Source of the DNA: DATCLS01 sp036563805 | GTDB taxonomy: Bacteria; Actinomycetota; Acidimicrobiia; Acidimicrobiales; VFJN01 | Assembly: GCA_036563805.1 (NCBI GenBank) | Contig: DATCLS010000062.1 | Coordinates: 74,427-138,426 of the forward strand | DNA length: 64,000 nt | Direction of reading: 5' to 3' | Part shown: one piece after another, positions 32,023 through 39,020 of the stretch | Layout of the letters: each line of letters starts with the position of its first letter | Position numbering within the stretch: position 1 is the first letter of the stretch | Translations under genes and position numbers: made by a program | Notes under the pieces: model-generated | Told to the model about the DNA's origin: nothing | Database searches by the model: none | What the model saw: only the letters and a program-made list of their open reading frames with translations

Positions 32023-34628
32023 CGCCGGGTCGCGGGCCGCAGCGGCAGCGTGGTCCGCCACTCGCCGTCGAGGTCACACAGCGCCCCGGCCACGGCCCCC
32101 GCCGTCGGGACCAGGCCGATCTCGCCCACCCCCTTGATGCCGTACGGCGCCCGGGGCTGGGGCCGCTCCAGCAGCATCACGTCGACGGGCGGCACGTCCT
32201 TGGCTCGCAGGATGCCCAGCTGGCGGAGCGTGGTGGCGGTCGGCCGGGCCTGGTCGTCGGTGGGGAACTCCTCGCTGAGCGCGTAACCGAGCCCCATGTG
32301 CACGGCCCCCACGACCTGGCCCTCGCACAGCAGCGGGTTGACGACCCGCCCGGCGTCGTGGGCGGCGACCACGCGCTCGATGGCCCCGGTGTCGCGGTCC
32401 ATGATCACGAGCTGGGCCGCGTACCCGAACGCCGAGTGGATCGTCGGGCGGTCGGTCGTGCCCAGCGCGTCCGTCCAGTCGACCCGGTGCTCACCCTCGT
32501 AGTCGACGCCGACCCGGCAGCCGTCCTCGCACGCCGCCCGGCAGGCGGCCGCCACCGCCCCGGCGCCCATGAGCGTGCCCCGGCTGCCGGTGGTCTGGCC
32601 CGCGCCCAGCTCGCGGGACGTGTCGACCACCACCCGGATCCGGGCCGGGTCGACGCCCAGCTCCTGGGCGGCCACCTGGAGGGCGACGGTGTGCACGCCC
32701 TGGCCCATCTCGGTCCAGCAGTGGCGGACCTCCACCGTCCCGTCTTCGCAGAAGCGGACGACCGCCTTGGCCACCTCGACGAAGCCGTTGCCGAGGCCCG
32801 AGTTCTTCAGCCCCAGGCCGAGGCCGACCGCCTTGCCGGCGGCGCGGGCCGCCTCCCACGCCGGCCGCACGGCCTCCAGGCAGTCGCGGGCGCCCTGGCA
32901 GCCGTCGTCCATGACCTGGCCGGGCCCCCAGGTCGCGCCGGGGGCGACGACGTTGCGGGCCCGCATCTCCCACCCGTCGAGGCCGCAGGCCGCGGCCAGC
33001 CGGTCGATGAGTCCTTCGGTGGCGAACTGGGCCTGGTTGGCCCCGAAGCCCCGGAACGCGCCGCACACCGGGTTGTTGGTCCGCACCGCCACGGCCTCGA
33101 CGTCGATGGCGGGCCACACGTAGGGGCCGCCGGCGTGGCCGGCCGCCCGCTCCAGCACCTTCATGCCCACCGAGGCGTAGGGGCCGGAGTCGCCGACCAT
33201 CCGGGTCCGCAGCGCGGTGAGCCGCCCCTCGGCGTCGCAGCCCGCCCACGCCTCGATCCGGATCGGGTGGCGCTTGGCGTGGATGCGCAGCGACTCCTCG
33301 CGGCTCAGCGTGCACTTCACCGGGCGCCCGAGCAGGCGGGCGGCCAGGGCGGTCTGGCACTGGTTGGCGCAGTCCTCCTTGCCGCCGAAGGCGCCGCCGT
33401 TGGCCACCTGGTGGACGAGGATGCGGTCCTCGGGCTCGCCCAGCACGTCTGCGATCTGGCGGCGGTCGTCCCACACCCCCTGGCCGCCCGAGAACACCTC
33501 GAGTCGGCCGTCGTCGCGGGGCACGGCCAGCGTCGACTCGGGCTCGAGGAAGGCGTGCTCGACCCGCTGGGTCTGGAACACCTCGTGCACCACGTGGGCG
33601 CTGTCGGCGAGCGCCGCGTCCACGTCGCCCCGGGCATACGCCGAGCGCGACAGCACGTTGCCCTCCAGGCCCCACACCGCGTCCTCGTCGGAGGCCAGGG
33701 CGGCGAGGGGGTCGGCGAACGGCGCCAGCGGCCGGTAGGCGACCCGGACCAGGCCGGCGGCCCGGCGGGCCGTCTCGCGGTCGCGGGCCACGACCAGGGC
33801 GAGCACGTCGCCCAGGTACGCGGTGCGCTCGCCCACGGCCACGAACACCGGCCAGTCCCGGTGGATCAGCCCGACCCGCCGTTCGCCGGGCACGTCGGCG
33901 GCGGTCAGGACCCGCTCGACGCCTGCCACCGCCTCGGCCTCGCCCGTGTCGATGGCGAGGACGTCGGCCCGGGCGTGCTCGGCCAGCACGACGGCGGCGT
34001 GCAACAGGCCCGGGACCCGCAGGTCGTCGACGTAGGGCTTGTCGCCCAGCGCCAGCTTGTCGGCCTGGTAGCGGGCGATGCGGCTGCCCACGCCGACCGG
34101 GGTCGCGCCCCCGCCGGACGCCTCGCCGACCGCGACCGGGCTGACAGGCGCCTCGCCCGCCGGGGCCTCGCCGCCCTCGCCGCCCCGGGCCAGCAGCTCG
34201 ACCGCGTCGAGGATCGGGTGGTAGCCGGTGCACCGGCACAGGTGGCCGCCCAGGTGGCGGGCCGCCTTCTCGCGGGTCAGCTCGGCCCCGTCGCGGTCGA
34301 GCAGCGCCTTGCACCGCATGACGATGCCCGGCGTGCAGAACCCGCACTGGAGCGCGCCGCTGGCGGCGAAGGCGGCGGCGTACCGCTCCCGCTCGGCGGG
34401 GTCGAGCCCCTCGAGCGTGGTCACCGCGCGGCCGGCAACCCGGTCGAGCGCCAGCGAGCACGCCACGGTCGCCTTGCCGTCGACGAGCACCGTGCAGCAG
34501 CCGCACTGGCCCGACGGCGAGCACCCGTCCTTGGGGCTCGTGACGTCGAGCTCCTCCCGCAGGGCGGCCAGCAGGTGGGGATGGTCGCCGACCGTCACGC
34601 GGGCACCGTTGAGAAGGAAGCTGACCAC
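32019..34628 (-). CDS. Fused 2Fe-2S/molybdopterin hydroxylase, XdhD-like (selenium-dependent xanthine dehydrogenase family)
   Basis: This 869-residue protein joins a 2Fe-2S domain (CSPSGQCGCCTVLVDG and QCGFCTPGIV...HLCRCTGYHPI, about residues 1-150) directly to a molybdopterin domain, with no FAD domain. This is the layout of E. coli XdhD and the selenium-dependent xanthine dehydrogenase family. Key motifs are GGAFGGKEDCANQCQ, GAFRGFGANQAQ, WTEMGQGVHTVALQ, TTGSRGTLMGAGAV and the active-site glutamate in YGIKGVGEIGLVP. I prefer GTG 34628 to an upstream TTG at 34655, because the TTG lies inside a palindromic operator-like site. It probably oxidises a purine, with the FAD subunit or another acceptor supplied elsewhere. 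Confidence 0.9.
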   Translation of the reverse strand: MVSFLLNGARVTVGDHPHLLAALREELDVTSPKDGCSPSGQCGCCTVLVDGKATVACSLALDRVAGRAVTTLEGLDPAERERYAAAFAASGALQCGFCTPGIVMRCKALLDRDGAELTREKAARHLGGHLCRCTGYHPILDAVELLARGGEGGEAPAGEAPVSPVAVGEASGGGATPVGVGSRIARYQADKLALGDKPYVDDLRVPGLLHAAVVLAEHARADVLAIDTGEAEAVAGVERVLTAADVPGERRVGLIHRDWPVFVAVGERTAYLGDVLALVVARDRETARRAAGLVRVAYRPLAPFADPLAALASDEDAVWGLEGNVLSRSAYARGDVDAALADSAHVVHEVFQTQRVEHAFLEPESTLAVPRDDGRLEVFSGGQGVWDDRRQIADVLGEPEDRILVHQVANGGAFGGKEDCANQCQTALAARLLGRPVKCTLSREESLRIHAKRHPIRIEAWAGCDAEGRLTALRTRMVGDSGPYASVGMKVLERAAGHAGGPYVWPAIDVEAVAVRTNNPVCGAFRGFGANQAQFATEGLIDRLAAACGLDGWEMRARNVVAPGATWGPGQVMDDGCQGARDCLEAVRPAWEAARAAGKAVGLGLGLKNSGLGNGFVEVAKAVVRFCEDGTVEVRHCWTEMGQGVHTVALQVAAQELGVDPARIRVVVDTSRELGAGQTTGSRGTLMGAGAVAAACRAACEDGCRVGVDYEGEHRVDWTDALGTTDRPTIHSAFGYAAQLVIMDRDTGAIERVVAAHDAGRVVNPLLCEGQVVGAVHMGLGYALSEEFPTDDQARPTATTLRQLGILRAKDVPPVDVMLLERPQPRAPYGIKGVGEIGLVPTAGAVAGALCDLDGEWRTTLPLRPATRR

Positions 34629-34646
34629 CGGGTCTACGATGCCAGG

Positions 34647-34665
34647 CTTCAACAAACTGTTGAAG
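34647..34665. promoter_or_regulatory. Perfect palindrome, candidate operator (xdhD-like/dpaL divergent region)
   Basis: CTTCAACAAACTGTTGAAG has two perfect 8-bp arms and a 3-base centre. It lies 18 bases upstream of GTG 34628 and within the divergent region shared with the diaminopropionate lyase gene. Its low G+C against the local background supports a regulator site. The binding protein is unknown. Confidence 0.6.
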
Positions 34666-34675
34666 TCGATACGGT

Positions 34676-34724
34676 TTCACGAGCGTGAACAGGCGCTCTC
34701 CCGAGCGTGATCCGGCGCTCCCCG
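34676..34724. promoter_or_regulatory. Palindrome plus 22-bp tandem repeat in the same divergent region
   Basis: TTCACGAGCGTGAA (34676-34689) is a 6-bp inverted repeat with a 2-base centre. It overlaps a tandem pair of 22-bp units (34681-34702 and 34703-34724, 18 of 22 bases identical) sharing GAGCGTGA and GGCGCTC. Each unit is itself an inverted repeat of GAGCG and CGCTC. This looks like a multi-site regulatory region. Confidence 0.5.
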
Positions 34725-34740
34725 GGGTTACAACCCACCC

Positions 34741-35886
34741 ATGGCCGACTCGAACCTCCTGGTCAACCCCCGCACCGGCCCGCTGCCGGCCGAGGCGCGC
34801 CCCGGGCCCGAGGTGCTGGCGTTCCACCGCGGCCTGCCGGGCTACGCCCCCACCCCGCTGCACGACGTCCCGGCGCTGGCCGCGGCCTGCAAGGTCGGGC
34901 ACATCCTGGTCAAGGACGAGTCCGCCCGCCTGGGCCTGCCCTCGTTCAAGATCCTGGGGGCATCGTGGGCGACGTTCCGCACCGTGTGCGCCCGGCTGGG
35001 CCTCGACCCGGCCGACCCGGCCACCGACCTGGCGACCGTCGCCGCGGCCGCCCAGGGCGCCGGGCTCGCCCTGGCCACGGCCACCGACGGCAACCACGGC
35101 CGGGCCGTGGCCCGCATGGCCCGCCTGCTCGGCCTGCCGGCCACGATCCTCGTGCCCGAGGGGACGGCGGCGGCCCGGGTGACCGGCATCGAGTCGGAGG
35201 GCGCCGAGGTCCGGGTCGGGGGCATCACCTACGACGAGGCGGTGGCGGCGTCCGCGGCGCTGGCCGACGACCGCACGCTGGTCGTGTCCGACACGTCGTG
35301 GCCGGGCTACGAGGACCCGCCCCGGTGGGTGGCCGACGGATACTCGACGATTTTCGCCGAGATCGAGGAGCAGATCGCCGCCGCCGGCCTGCCCCCGGTG
35401 GACGCCGCCGTCGTCCCCATCGGCGTCGGGGCCCTGGCCTCGGCGGCTGCCGTCTCGCTCCGGGCGGGCGTCGAGCCGGGCGACGGGCCGCTCCTGGTCG
35501 GCGTCGAGCCCGACAGCGCCGCCTGCATGGCCGCCGCCGTGGCCGCCGGCCGGGTGGTCGAGGTGCCCGGCCCCCACCGGTCGATCATGGCCGGGCTCAA
35601 CTGCGGCCTCGCCTCCCAGCTGGCGCTGCCGGTCGTGACCGCCGGCTTCGCCGCCTTCGTGGCGGTCGGCGACGACCGGTGCCGCGACGCCATCCGGGCG
35701 ATGGCGGCCGCCGGCATGGACGTCGGCGAGACCGGGGCGGCCGCCCTGGCCGGGCTGACCGCGGTGCTCGACGACCACCGCGCCGAGGTGCCCCTGCCCG
35801 ACGACGCCACCGTGCTGCTACTCGCCACCGAGGGCGTCACCGACCCGGTGGCGTTCGGCGACATCGTGGGCCGCAGCCCCCGCTGA
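34741..35886 (+). CDS. dpaL: Diaminopropionate ammonia-lyase (PLP, fold type II)
   Basis: This 381-residue PLP enzyme cleaves 2,3-diaminopropionate to pyruvate and two ammonia (E. coli YgeX). The PLP lysine is in LPSFKILGASWATFR (about residue 77), the glycine-rich and Asn-His phosphate region is ATATDGNHGRAVARMA, and SIMAGLNCG is conserved in the family. It is slightly shorter than YgeX (about 400). The ATG lies just after GGGTTACAACCC, and no Shine-Dalgarno is visible. Its presence beside SsnA-like, XdhD-like, hydantoinase and M20 genes repeats the E. coli gene set. Confidence 0.88.
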   Translation: MADSNLLVNPRTGPLPAEARPGPEVLAFHRGLPGYAPTPLHDVPALAAACKVGHILVKDESARLGLPSFKILGASWATFRTVCARLGLDPADPATDLATVAAAAQGAGLALATATDGNHGRAVARMARLLGLPATILVPEGTAAARVTGIESEGAEVRVGGITYDEAVAASAALADDRTLVVSDTSWPGYEDPPRWVADGYSTIFAEIEEQIAAAGLPPVDAAVVPIGVGALASAAAVSLRAGVEPGDGPLLVGVEPDSAACMAAAVAAGRVVEVPGPHRSIMAGLNCGLASQLALPVVTAGFAAFVAVGDDRCRDAIRAMAAAGMDVGETGAAALAGLTAVLDDHRAEVPLPDDATVLLLATEGVTDPVAFGDIVGRSPR

Positions 35887-35889
35887 CCG

Positions 35890-35929
35890 CCCGTGGGCTA
35901 CCGGCGCCGCCGGCGTCGGGGCCCACGGG
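35890..35929 (+). terminator. Hairpin after dpaL, candidate terminator
   Basis: CCCGTGGGC (35890-35898) and GCCCACGGG (35921-35929) form a perfect 9-bp stem, beginning 4 bases after the dpaL stop. The 22-base loop is itself GC-rich and can pair further. No T-tract. Confidence 0.5.
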
Positions 35930-35983
35930 TCGGCCGGCCGCCGGTACCGGCCCGGACGGCCCGGCCCGCCGGCGTCGGGGCCC
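35908..35983. repeat. 17-bp direct repeat in the dpaL-methylase intergenic region
   Basis: CGCCGGCGTCGGGGCCC occurs exactly at 35908-35924 and 35967-35983. The first copy overlaps the terminator-like hairpin. No function is evident. Confidence 0.6.
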
Positions 35984-36052
35984 GCGGCCCGGCCGCCACC
36001 GGCCGTGACCGCCGCCGGCCGTAATTCGCTGGTGGCGGGGCGGCCCCGTCCG

Positions 36053-36058
36053 TACGGT
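36053..36058 (+). promoter_or_regulatory. Candidate -10 hexamer upstream of the methylase leader
   Basis: TACGGT lies 8 bases before ATG 36067. The same hexamer stands 6 bases before the HTH gene start at 52342. Together with the missing Shine-Dalgarno this suggests a leaderless transcript that begins with the short leader frame. Confidence 0.4.
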
Positions 36059-36066
36059 GCCGGCCC

Positions 36067-36168
36067 ATGAGCGCGATGTCCGTGATGGTGCTCCGTGCCC
36101 GCCGGCGGGAAGGCCCGGTGGGGCTGGCACCGCTTGGCCGACCAGTGGGCACGGCGGCTCGTCGCTGA
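36067..36168 (+). CDS. Possible 33-residue leader peptide of the Erm-like gene
   Basis: The frame begins MSAMSVMVLRARRREGPVG and ends in AARR. It overlaps the methylase start (GTG 36095) in another reading frame. Residues 9-14 (LRARRR) contain the Arg-x-Arg pattern at which macrolide-bound ribosomes stall in several known erm leaders. This is an inference from position and motif. The frame could also be chance in GC-rich DNA. Confidence 0.3.
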   Translation: MSAMSVMVLRARRREGPVGLAPLGRPVGTAARR

Positions 36169-36634
36169 CGCCGACGTCCGGCCCGGCGACCTCGTCCTCG
36201 ACGTGGGCGCCGGCACCGGCGCCGTCACCGCCCCGCTGGCGGAGACCGGCGCCCAGGTCATCGCCGTCGAGCTGCACCCCGGGCGGGCCGCCGTCCTGCG
36301 ACGGCGGTTCGCCGGCGCCCCCAACGTGACGGTGGTGCGGGCCGACGCCCGCGACCTGCGCCTGCCCCGGCGGCCGTTCCGGGTCGTCGCCAGCCCGCCC
36401 TACGCGGTCACGTCCCCCCTGCTGCGGCGGCTCCTGGCCCGCGGGTCGCGCCTGGTGGCGGCCGACCTGGTCCTCCAGCAGGCGGCCGCCGCCCGGTGGG
36501 CCGCGGGCCGGGCGCCCGGGGCCGGGCGGTGGCTGGCCGAGTTCGACCTCGACGTGGGCCGACGCATCCCCCGCGCGGCGTTCTCGCCGCCACCGGCCGT
36601 CGACAACACGACGCTGATCGTCCGGCGACGGTGA
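36095..36634 (+). CDS. Erm-like rRNA adenine N6-methyltransferase
   Basis: This 179-residue protein has the Erm/KsgA Rossmann methyltransferase motifs: GWHRLADQWARRLV at the N terminus, the SAM site LVLDVGAGTGAVTAPL (about residues 33-48), IAVELHPGRA and RADARDLRLP. The target-base motif is VVASPPYAVTSPLLRRLL. The usual Asn before Pro-Pro-Tyr/Phe is serine here, which could lower activity. Actinobacterial Erm-type enzymes methylate A2058 of 23S rRNA and give macrolide-lincosamide resistance. The C-terminal domain is very short compared with classical Erm (about 240-260). The start is GTG 36095; the 3' end lies in a 63-bp tandem duplication. Confidence 0.78.
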   Translation: MPAGGKARWGWHRLADQWARRLVADADVRPGDLVLDVGAGTGAVTAPLAETGAQVIAVELHPGRAAVLRRRFAGAPNVTVVRADARDLRLPRRPFRVVASPPYAVTSPLLRRLLARGSRLVAADLVLQQAAAARWAAGRAPGAGRWLAEFDLDVGRRIPRAAFSPPPAVDNTTLIVRRR

Positions 36635-36716
36635 CCGGTGTCCCGGCACCCACCACCGGCCGTCGACAACGCGACGCTGATCGTCCGGCGACGGTGACCG
36701 GTGTCCCGGCACCCAC
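36591..36716 (+). repeat. 63-bp tandem duplication covering the methylase 3' end
   Basis: 36591-36653 and 36654-36716 are 63 bases each and differ at one base (A to G); a 4-base start of a third unit follows. The first unit includes the last codons and TGA of the methylase gene. The second, in the same frame, carries a copy of those codons and stop after the real stop. Confidence 0.92.
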
Positions 36717-36776
36717 CACCGTCAGCCGCGGCGCGGCCCGGATCGGCCCGTGCGGCCGGCGCGCCCGGCGCCGGGC

Positions 36777-37235
36777 TCAGGCGCCGAGGGTGAGGCCGGC
36801 GGCGACCGCCGCCCCCAGCTCCCAGCAGGCGTCGAGGTCGGCCTGCTTCGGCGCCCCGACGACCGACACCGGGGCCTGGGCGGCCCGCCACCGGAGCCCG
36901 GTCGTTATCTTGTCGACCGCAGCCAGGGCGCCGGTCGTGTCGTCGTTGCCGTGGACGTACACGCCGAACGGCCGCCCCGCCGTCGCCTCGAGGCACGGGT
37001 AGTAGATCGTGTCGAAGAAGTGCTTCAGCGCCCCGGAGATGTAACCGAGGTTGGCCGGCGTGCCGAGCACGTACCCGTCGGCCTCGAGCACGTCGATCGG
37101 CGTGGCGACCAGGGCTGGGCGGGCCACGACCTCGACGCCCTCGATCTGGGGGTCGGTCGCCCCCGACCGCACCGCGTCGAACAGCGAGTGGAGCGCCGGC
37201 GAGGGCGTGTGGTGGACGATGAGCAACCGGGCCAT
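36777..37235 (-). CDS. Flavodoxin-like NAD(P)H-dependent reductase family protein
   Basis: This 152-residue single-domain protein starts MARLLIVHHTPSPALHSLF, the flavodoxin-fold P-loop for FMN phosphate (HTPSPALHS). It continues with GYVLGTPANLGYISGALKHFFD, the second FMN loop, and a Gly-rich GVYVHGNDDTTGAL. The fold suggests an FMN-binding quinone or nitro-group reductase. The ATG at 37235 is 7 bases after TACAGT (37243-37248, minus strand), so the mRNA is likely leaderless. A longer upstream frame is open but not protein-like. Confidence 0.82.
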   Translation of the reverse strand: MARLLIVHHTPSPALHSLFDAVRSGATDPQIEGVEVVARPALVATPIDVLEADGYVLGTPANLGYISGALKHFFDTIYYPCLEATAGRPFGVYVHGNDDTTGALAAVDKITTGLRWRAAQAPVSVVGAPKQADLDACWELGAAVAAGLTLGA

Positions 37236-37451
37236 GCCCGGCACTGTACGGAGGCGGCCGGCCCGGCCTCCCCCGGCCTCCCGCCGACGACGTGGCCAAG
37301 GCCGTTGGGCATCGTGCCGACGCCCGGGAGCCCATCTCCTACCGTGGACGGCGCTGCGACGCGGCATGCCGCAAGCGCGCGCAACGACCGACAGGACAGG
37401 CGGCGGACGCGCCCGCGTTCCTCGCCGAGGCGGGTTGGACCTGGGCAGCCG

Positions 37452-37880
37452 TCAGATCTCGGATCGCTGAGTGACAGCCCCTCTGAGCCAGGCCGCGTAG
37501 AACTCCTCGGCCAGCCAGCGCTGGTAGATCCCGGTCTCCGGCTCTGGGATCTGCGGCCACTCGATCAGCCGGTCGCCGGCGACCAGCCCGACGCCCCAGA
37601 TGCGCGCCTCGGCCCGCGTGAGGTCGTCGACTGCGTCTTGAGCGTCTAGGAGCACCACTCGTGGCGCGACCGTCGTGGCGCGGCCGACGGCGGCCGCGAC
37701 TGTGCGCCACGGCCCCGGCCCAACGACCACTCCCCGGATCCGGAGCGAAACGCGCTCCGCCGGCACGCCGGCGAGCTCATCGATCGCCGTCACCGCCCCG
37801 CTGTCACTCCGCCGGTGGTGTTCGTCCTCGTCGACGACCACCCAGCCGGTGACGGCCACCCCATCGACGTGGACGGTCAC
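37452..37880 (-). CDS. Hypothetical protein
   Basis: This 142-residue protein has no recognised family. It starts at GTG 37880 with VDGVAVTGWVVVDEDEHH and ends with an amphipathic helix containing RWLAEEFYAAWLRG. No membrane segment or signal is visible. It is the last of a leftward run of small genes with lower G+C than the rest of the window. A 13-codon frame beginning MSNSYITQLG (37926-37885) with a GGGAG site sits just upstream in another frame and might be the true start if a base were missing here. Confidence 0.55.
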   Translation of the reverse strand: MTVHVDGVAVTGWVVVDEDEHHRRSDSGAVTAIDELAGVPAERVSLRIRGVVVGPGPWRTVAAAVGRATTVAPRVVLLDAQDAVDDLTRAEARIWGVGLVAGDRLIEWPQIPEPETGIYQRWLAEEFYAAWLRGAVTQRSEI

Positions 37881-38021
37881 ACGGTCACCCCGACCAGCCG
37901 AGTTGGGTGATGTACGAGTTGCTCATGGTCCGCTCCCGTCGCCCGGCGGCCCGGCATGCCAGGACGCCGACGGCCACGCCGGAGCAGGGAGGTCGACGTA
38001 ATCGTCGGGCCCTCGTTGTCC

Positions 38022-38255
38022 CTAACCAGCCTGCGCGTCGATGCCTCGCTGGTGGGCCGCCTGGATCTCCTCGGCGGTGATGTCCAGCTCGGCGGCGATC
38101 GCCCGGGCGACGGCGGGCTGAAGGGCGCGGCGTCCGCTCTCGATGGAGGCGAACGTGTTGGGCGGCATGCCAAGCCGCTCGGCGAGCATCGCTCTGGTCA
38201 GACCCTTGGACTGGCGCAGGTCGGCCAGGGTCGCCGTCTCGCGGCGGTCGGTCAT
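38022..38255 (-). CDS. XRE-family helix-turn-helix regulator
   Basis: This 77-residue protein begins MTDRRETATLADLRQSKGLT. The HTH_3/XRE fold follows as MLAERLGMPPNTFASIESGRR (recognition helix around residues 28-46) and a supporting helix AVARAIAAELDITAEEIQAAH. Small proteins of this type bind operator DNA as dimers. A longer version from ATG 38366 would add 37 disordered residues. It follows the gene at 38395-38838 and may regulate that small operon. Confidence 0.8.
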   Translation of the reverse strand: MTDRRETATLADLRQSKGLTRAMLAERLGMPPNTFASIESGRRALQPAVARAIAAELDITAEEIQAAHQRGIDAQAG

Positions 38256-38394
38256 CAGGTCGAAGGGGCGCCCCGAGCTCGGCCCCCGCTGCCTTGTCAG
38301 CGACGTCGGCGGTGGTGCTGGAGTCGTTCGGTTCGGGCCATCGGGCCCCATTCGGGGCTCGGGCATCAGGCGAGCGACTCCAGGTCGATCACGG

Positions 38395-38838
38395 TCACCG
38401 GGAAGGCGCCGGGGGATCGGCGGTGATGTCGCCGCCGTAGTCGATGAAACGCTCGCCGGGACGAGCCTGACCGTCCCAACCGACGTCGTCTTCTTCACCG
38501 GCCGGAAAGGTGCGCTCGAGTGCATAGGTGTGCTCGACGGGGATCGGGTCGTCCTGCTCGAGCGCCTCGACCAAGAGGTCGGCGTGGCCGCTGTCGGCCG
38601 CTTCCGCCACTGCGAGGAGGCATGTGAAGAACGTCTGGTTCAGGTGCCCGTGCGCCATGGCGAAGCGGCCGTCCTCCCCCACCCGGACGACCTTCGGGAT
38701 GAAGTACTCGCGGTGCCGTCCAGACGGACGGGGGACGATGGAATCTGGGTTTCGTGGGATCCCGAGCGCCTCTGCCACGTGATCAGGCAGCCGGACCCAA
38801 TCCTCGTGTCCGGCGGGTAACGCACGCGCCCAGATCAC
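38395..38838 (-). CDS. Hypothetical protein, C-terminus possibly frameshifted
   Basis: This 147-residue protein starts at GTG 38838 with IWARALPAGHEDWVRLPDHV and contains HREYFIPKVVRVGEDGRFAMAHG. No family recognised. It ends DITADPPAPSR at 38395. If the G5 run at 38411-38415 had one more G, the frame would continue as GAFPVTVIDLESLA and stop at a TGA overlapping ATG 38366. This protein-like alternative suggests a frameshift or a sequencing indel. The start overlaps the stop of the upstream small frame by 4 bases. Confidence 0.55.
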   Translation of the reverse strand: MIWARALPAGHEDWVRLPDHVAEALGIPRNPDSIVPRPSGRHREYFIPKVVRVGEDGRFAMAHGHLNQTFFTCLLAVAEAADSGHADLLVEALEQDDPIPVEHTYALERTFPAGEEDDVGWDGQARPGERFIDYGGDITADPPAPSR

Positions 38839-39020
38839 CGATGGGGATCCGAGCTCGACCGGCGAACTCGAGGGTCTCGCTGATCAGCTCGCTGCGGGGC
38901 CGGGTCATGGGCCGTGGCCAGCAGCCAGGCCGGGCCGGGAGCGTCATCGTGTCGGTCGGCGACCTCGAGTACCTGCTCGAGCGATTCGGCTGAGCGGAAG
39001 GCCCGGGTCAGCTCGAGCAA
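38835..39020 (-). CDS. Possible small or decayed gene
   Basis: The frame is 61 residues from a TTG at 39020. The first half (LLELTRAFRSAESLEQVLEV) looks like a real amphipathic helix. The last 20 residues look random, while a neighbouring frame reads SELISETLEFAGRARIPIGD over the same DNA. I see no ribosome-binding site. A remnant with a frameshift is as likely as a true short gene. Confidence 0.25.
   Translation of the reverse strand: MLELTRAFRSAESLEQVLEVADRHDDAPGPAWLLATAHDPAPQRADQRDPRVRRSSSDPHR

Noticed and set aside
32019..34628. Selenocysteine insertion in the selenium-dependent xanthine dehydrogenase-like protein
   Set aside because: No in-frame TGA occurs. In this family selenium is thought to be part of the cofactor, not selenocysteine, so no claim about selenium can be made from sequence.
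34628..34655. TTG 34655 as start of the XdhD-like protein
   Set aside because: It lies inside the perfect palindrome and adds nine residues not typical of the 2Fe-2S domain; GTG 34628 fits better.
32491..35778. A 1,095-codon leftward open frame running through the dpaL region
   Set aside because: It overlaps dpaL and the fused hydroxylase in other frames, and its sequence is compositionally biased with no family pattern.
37292..37474. A 60-codon rightward frame ending LAEAGWTWAAVRSRIAE
   Set aside because: The end looks protein-like, but the first part is random, there is no start signal, and it overlaps the end of the leftward hypothetical gene. Kept as undecided, not listed as a gene.
38143..38820. 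A 225-codon rightward frame in the low-GC patch
   Set aside because: It is antisense to the XRE regulator and a better hypothetical gene, and shows no recognisable pattern or ribosome-binding site.
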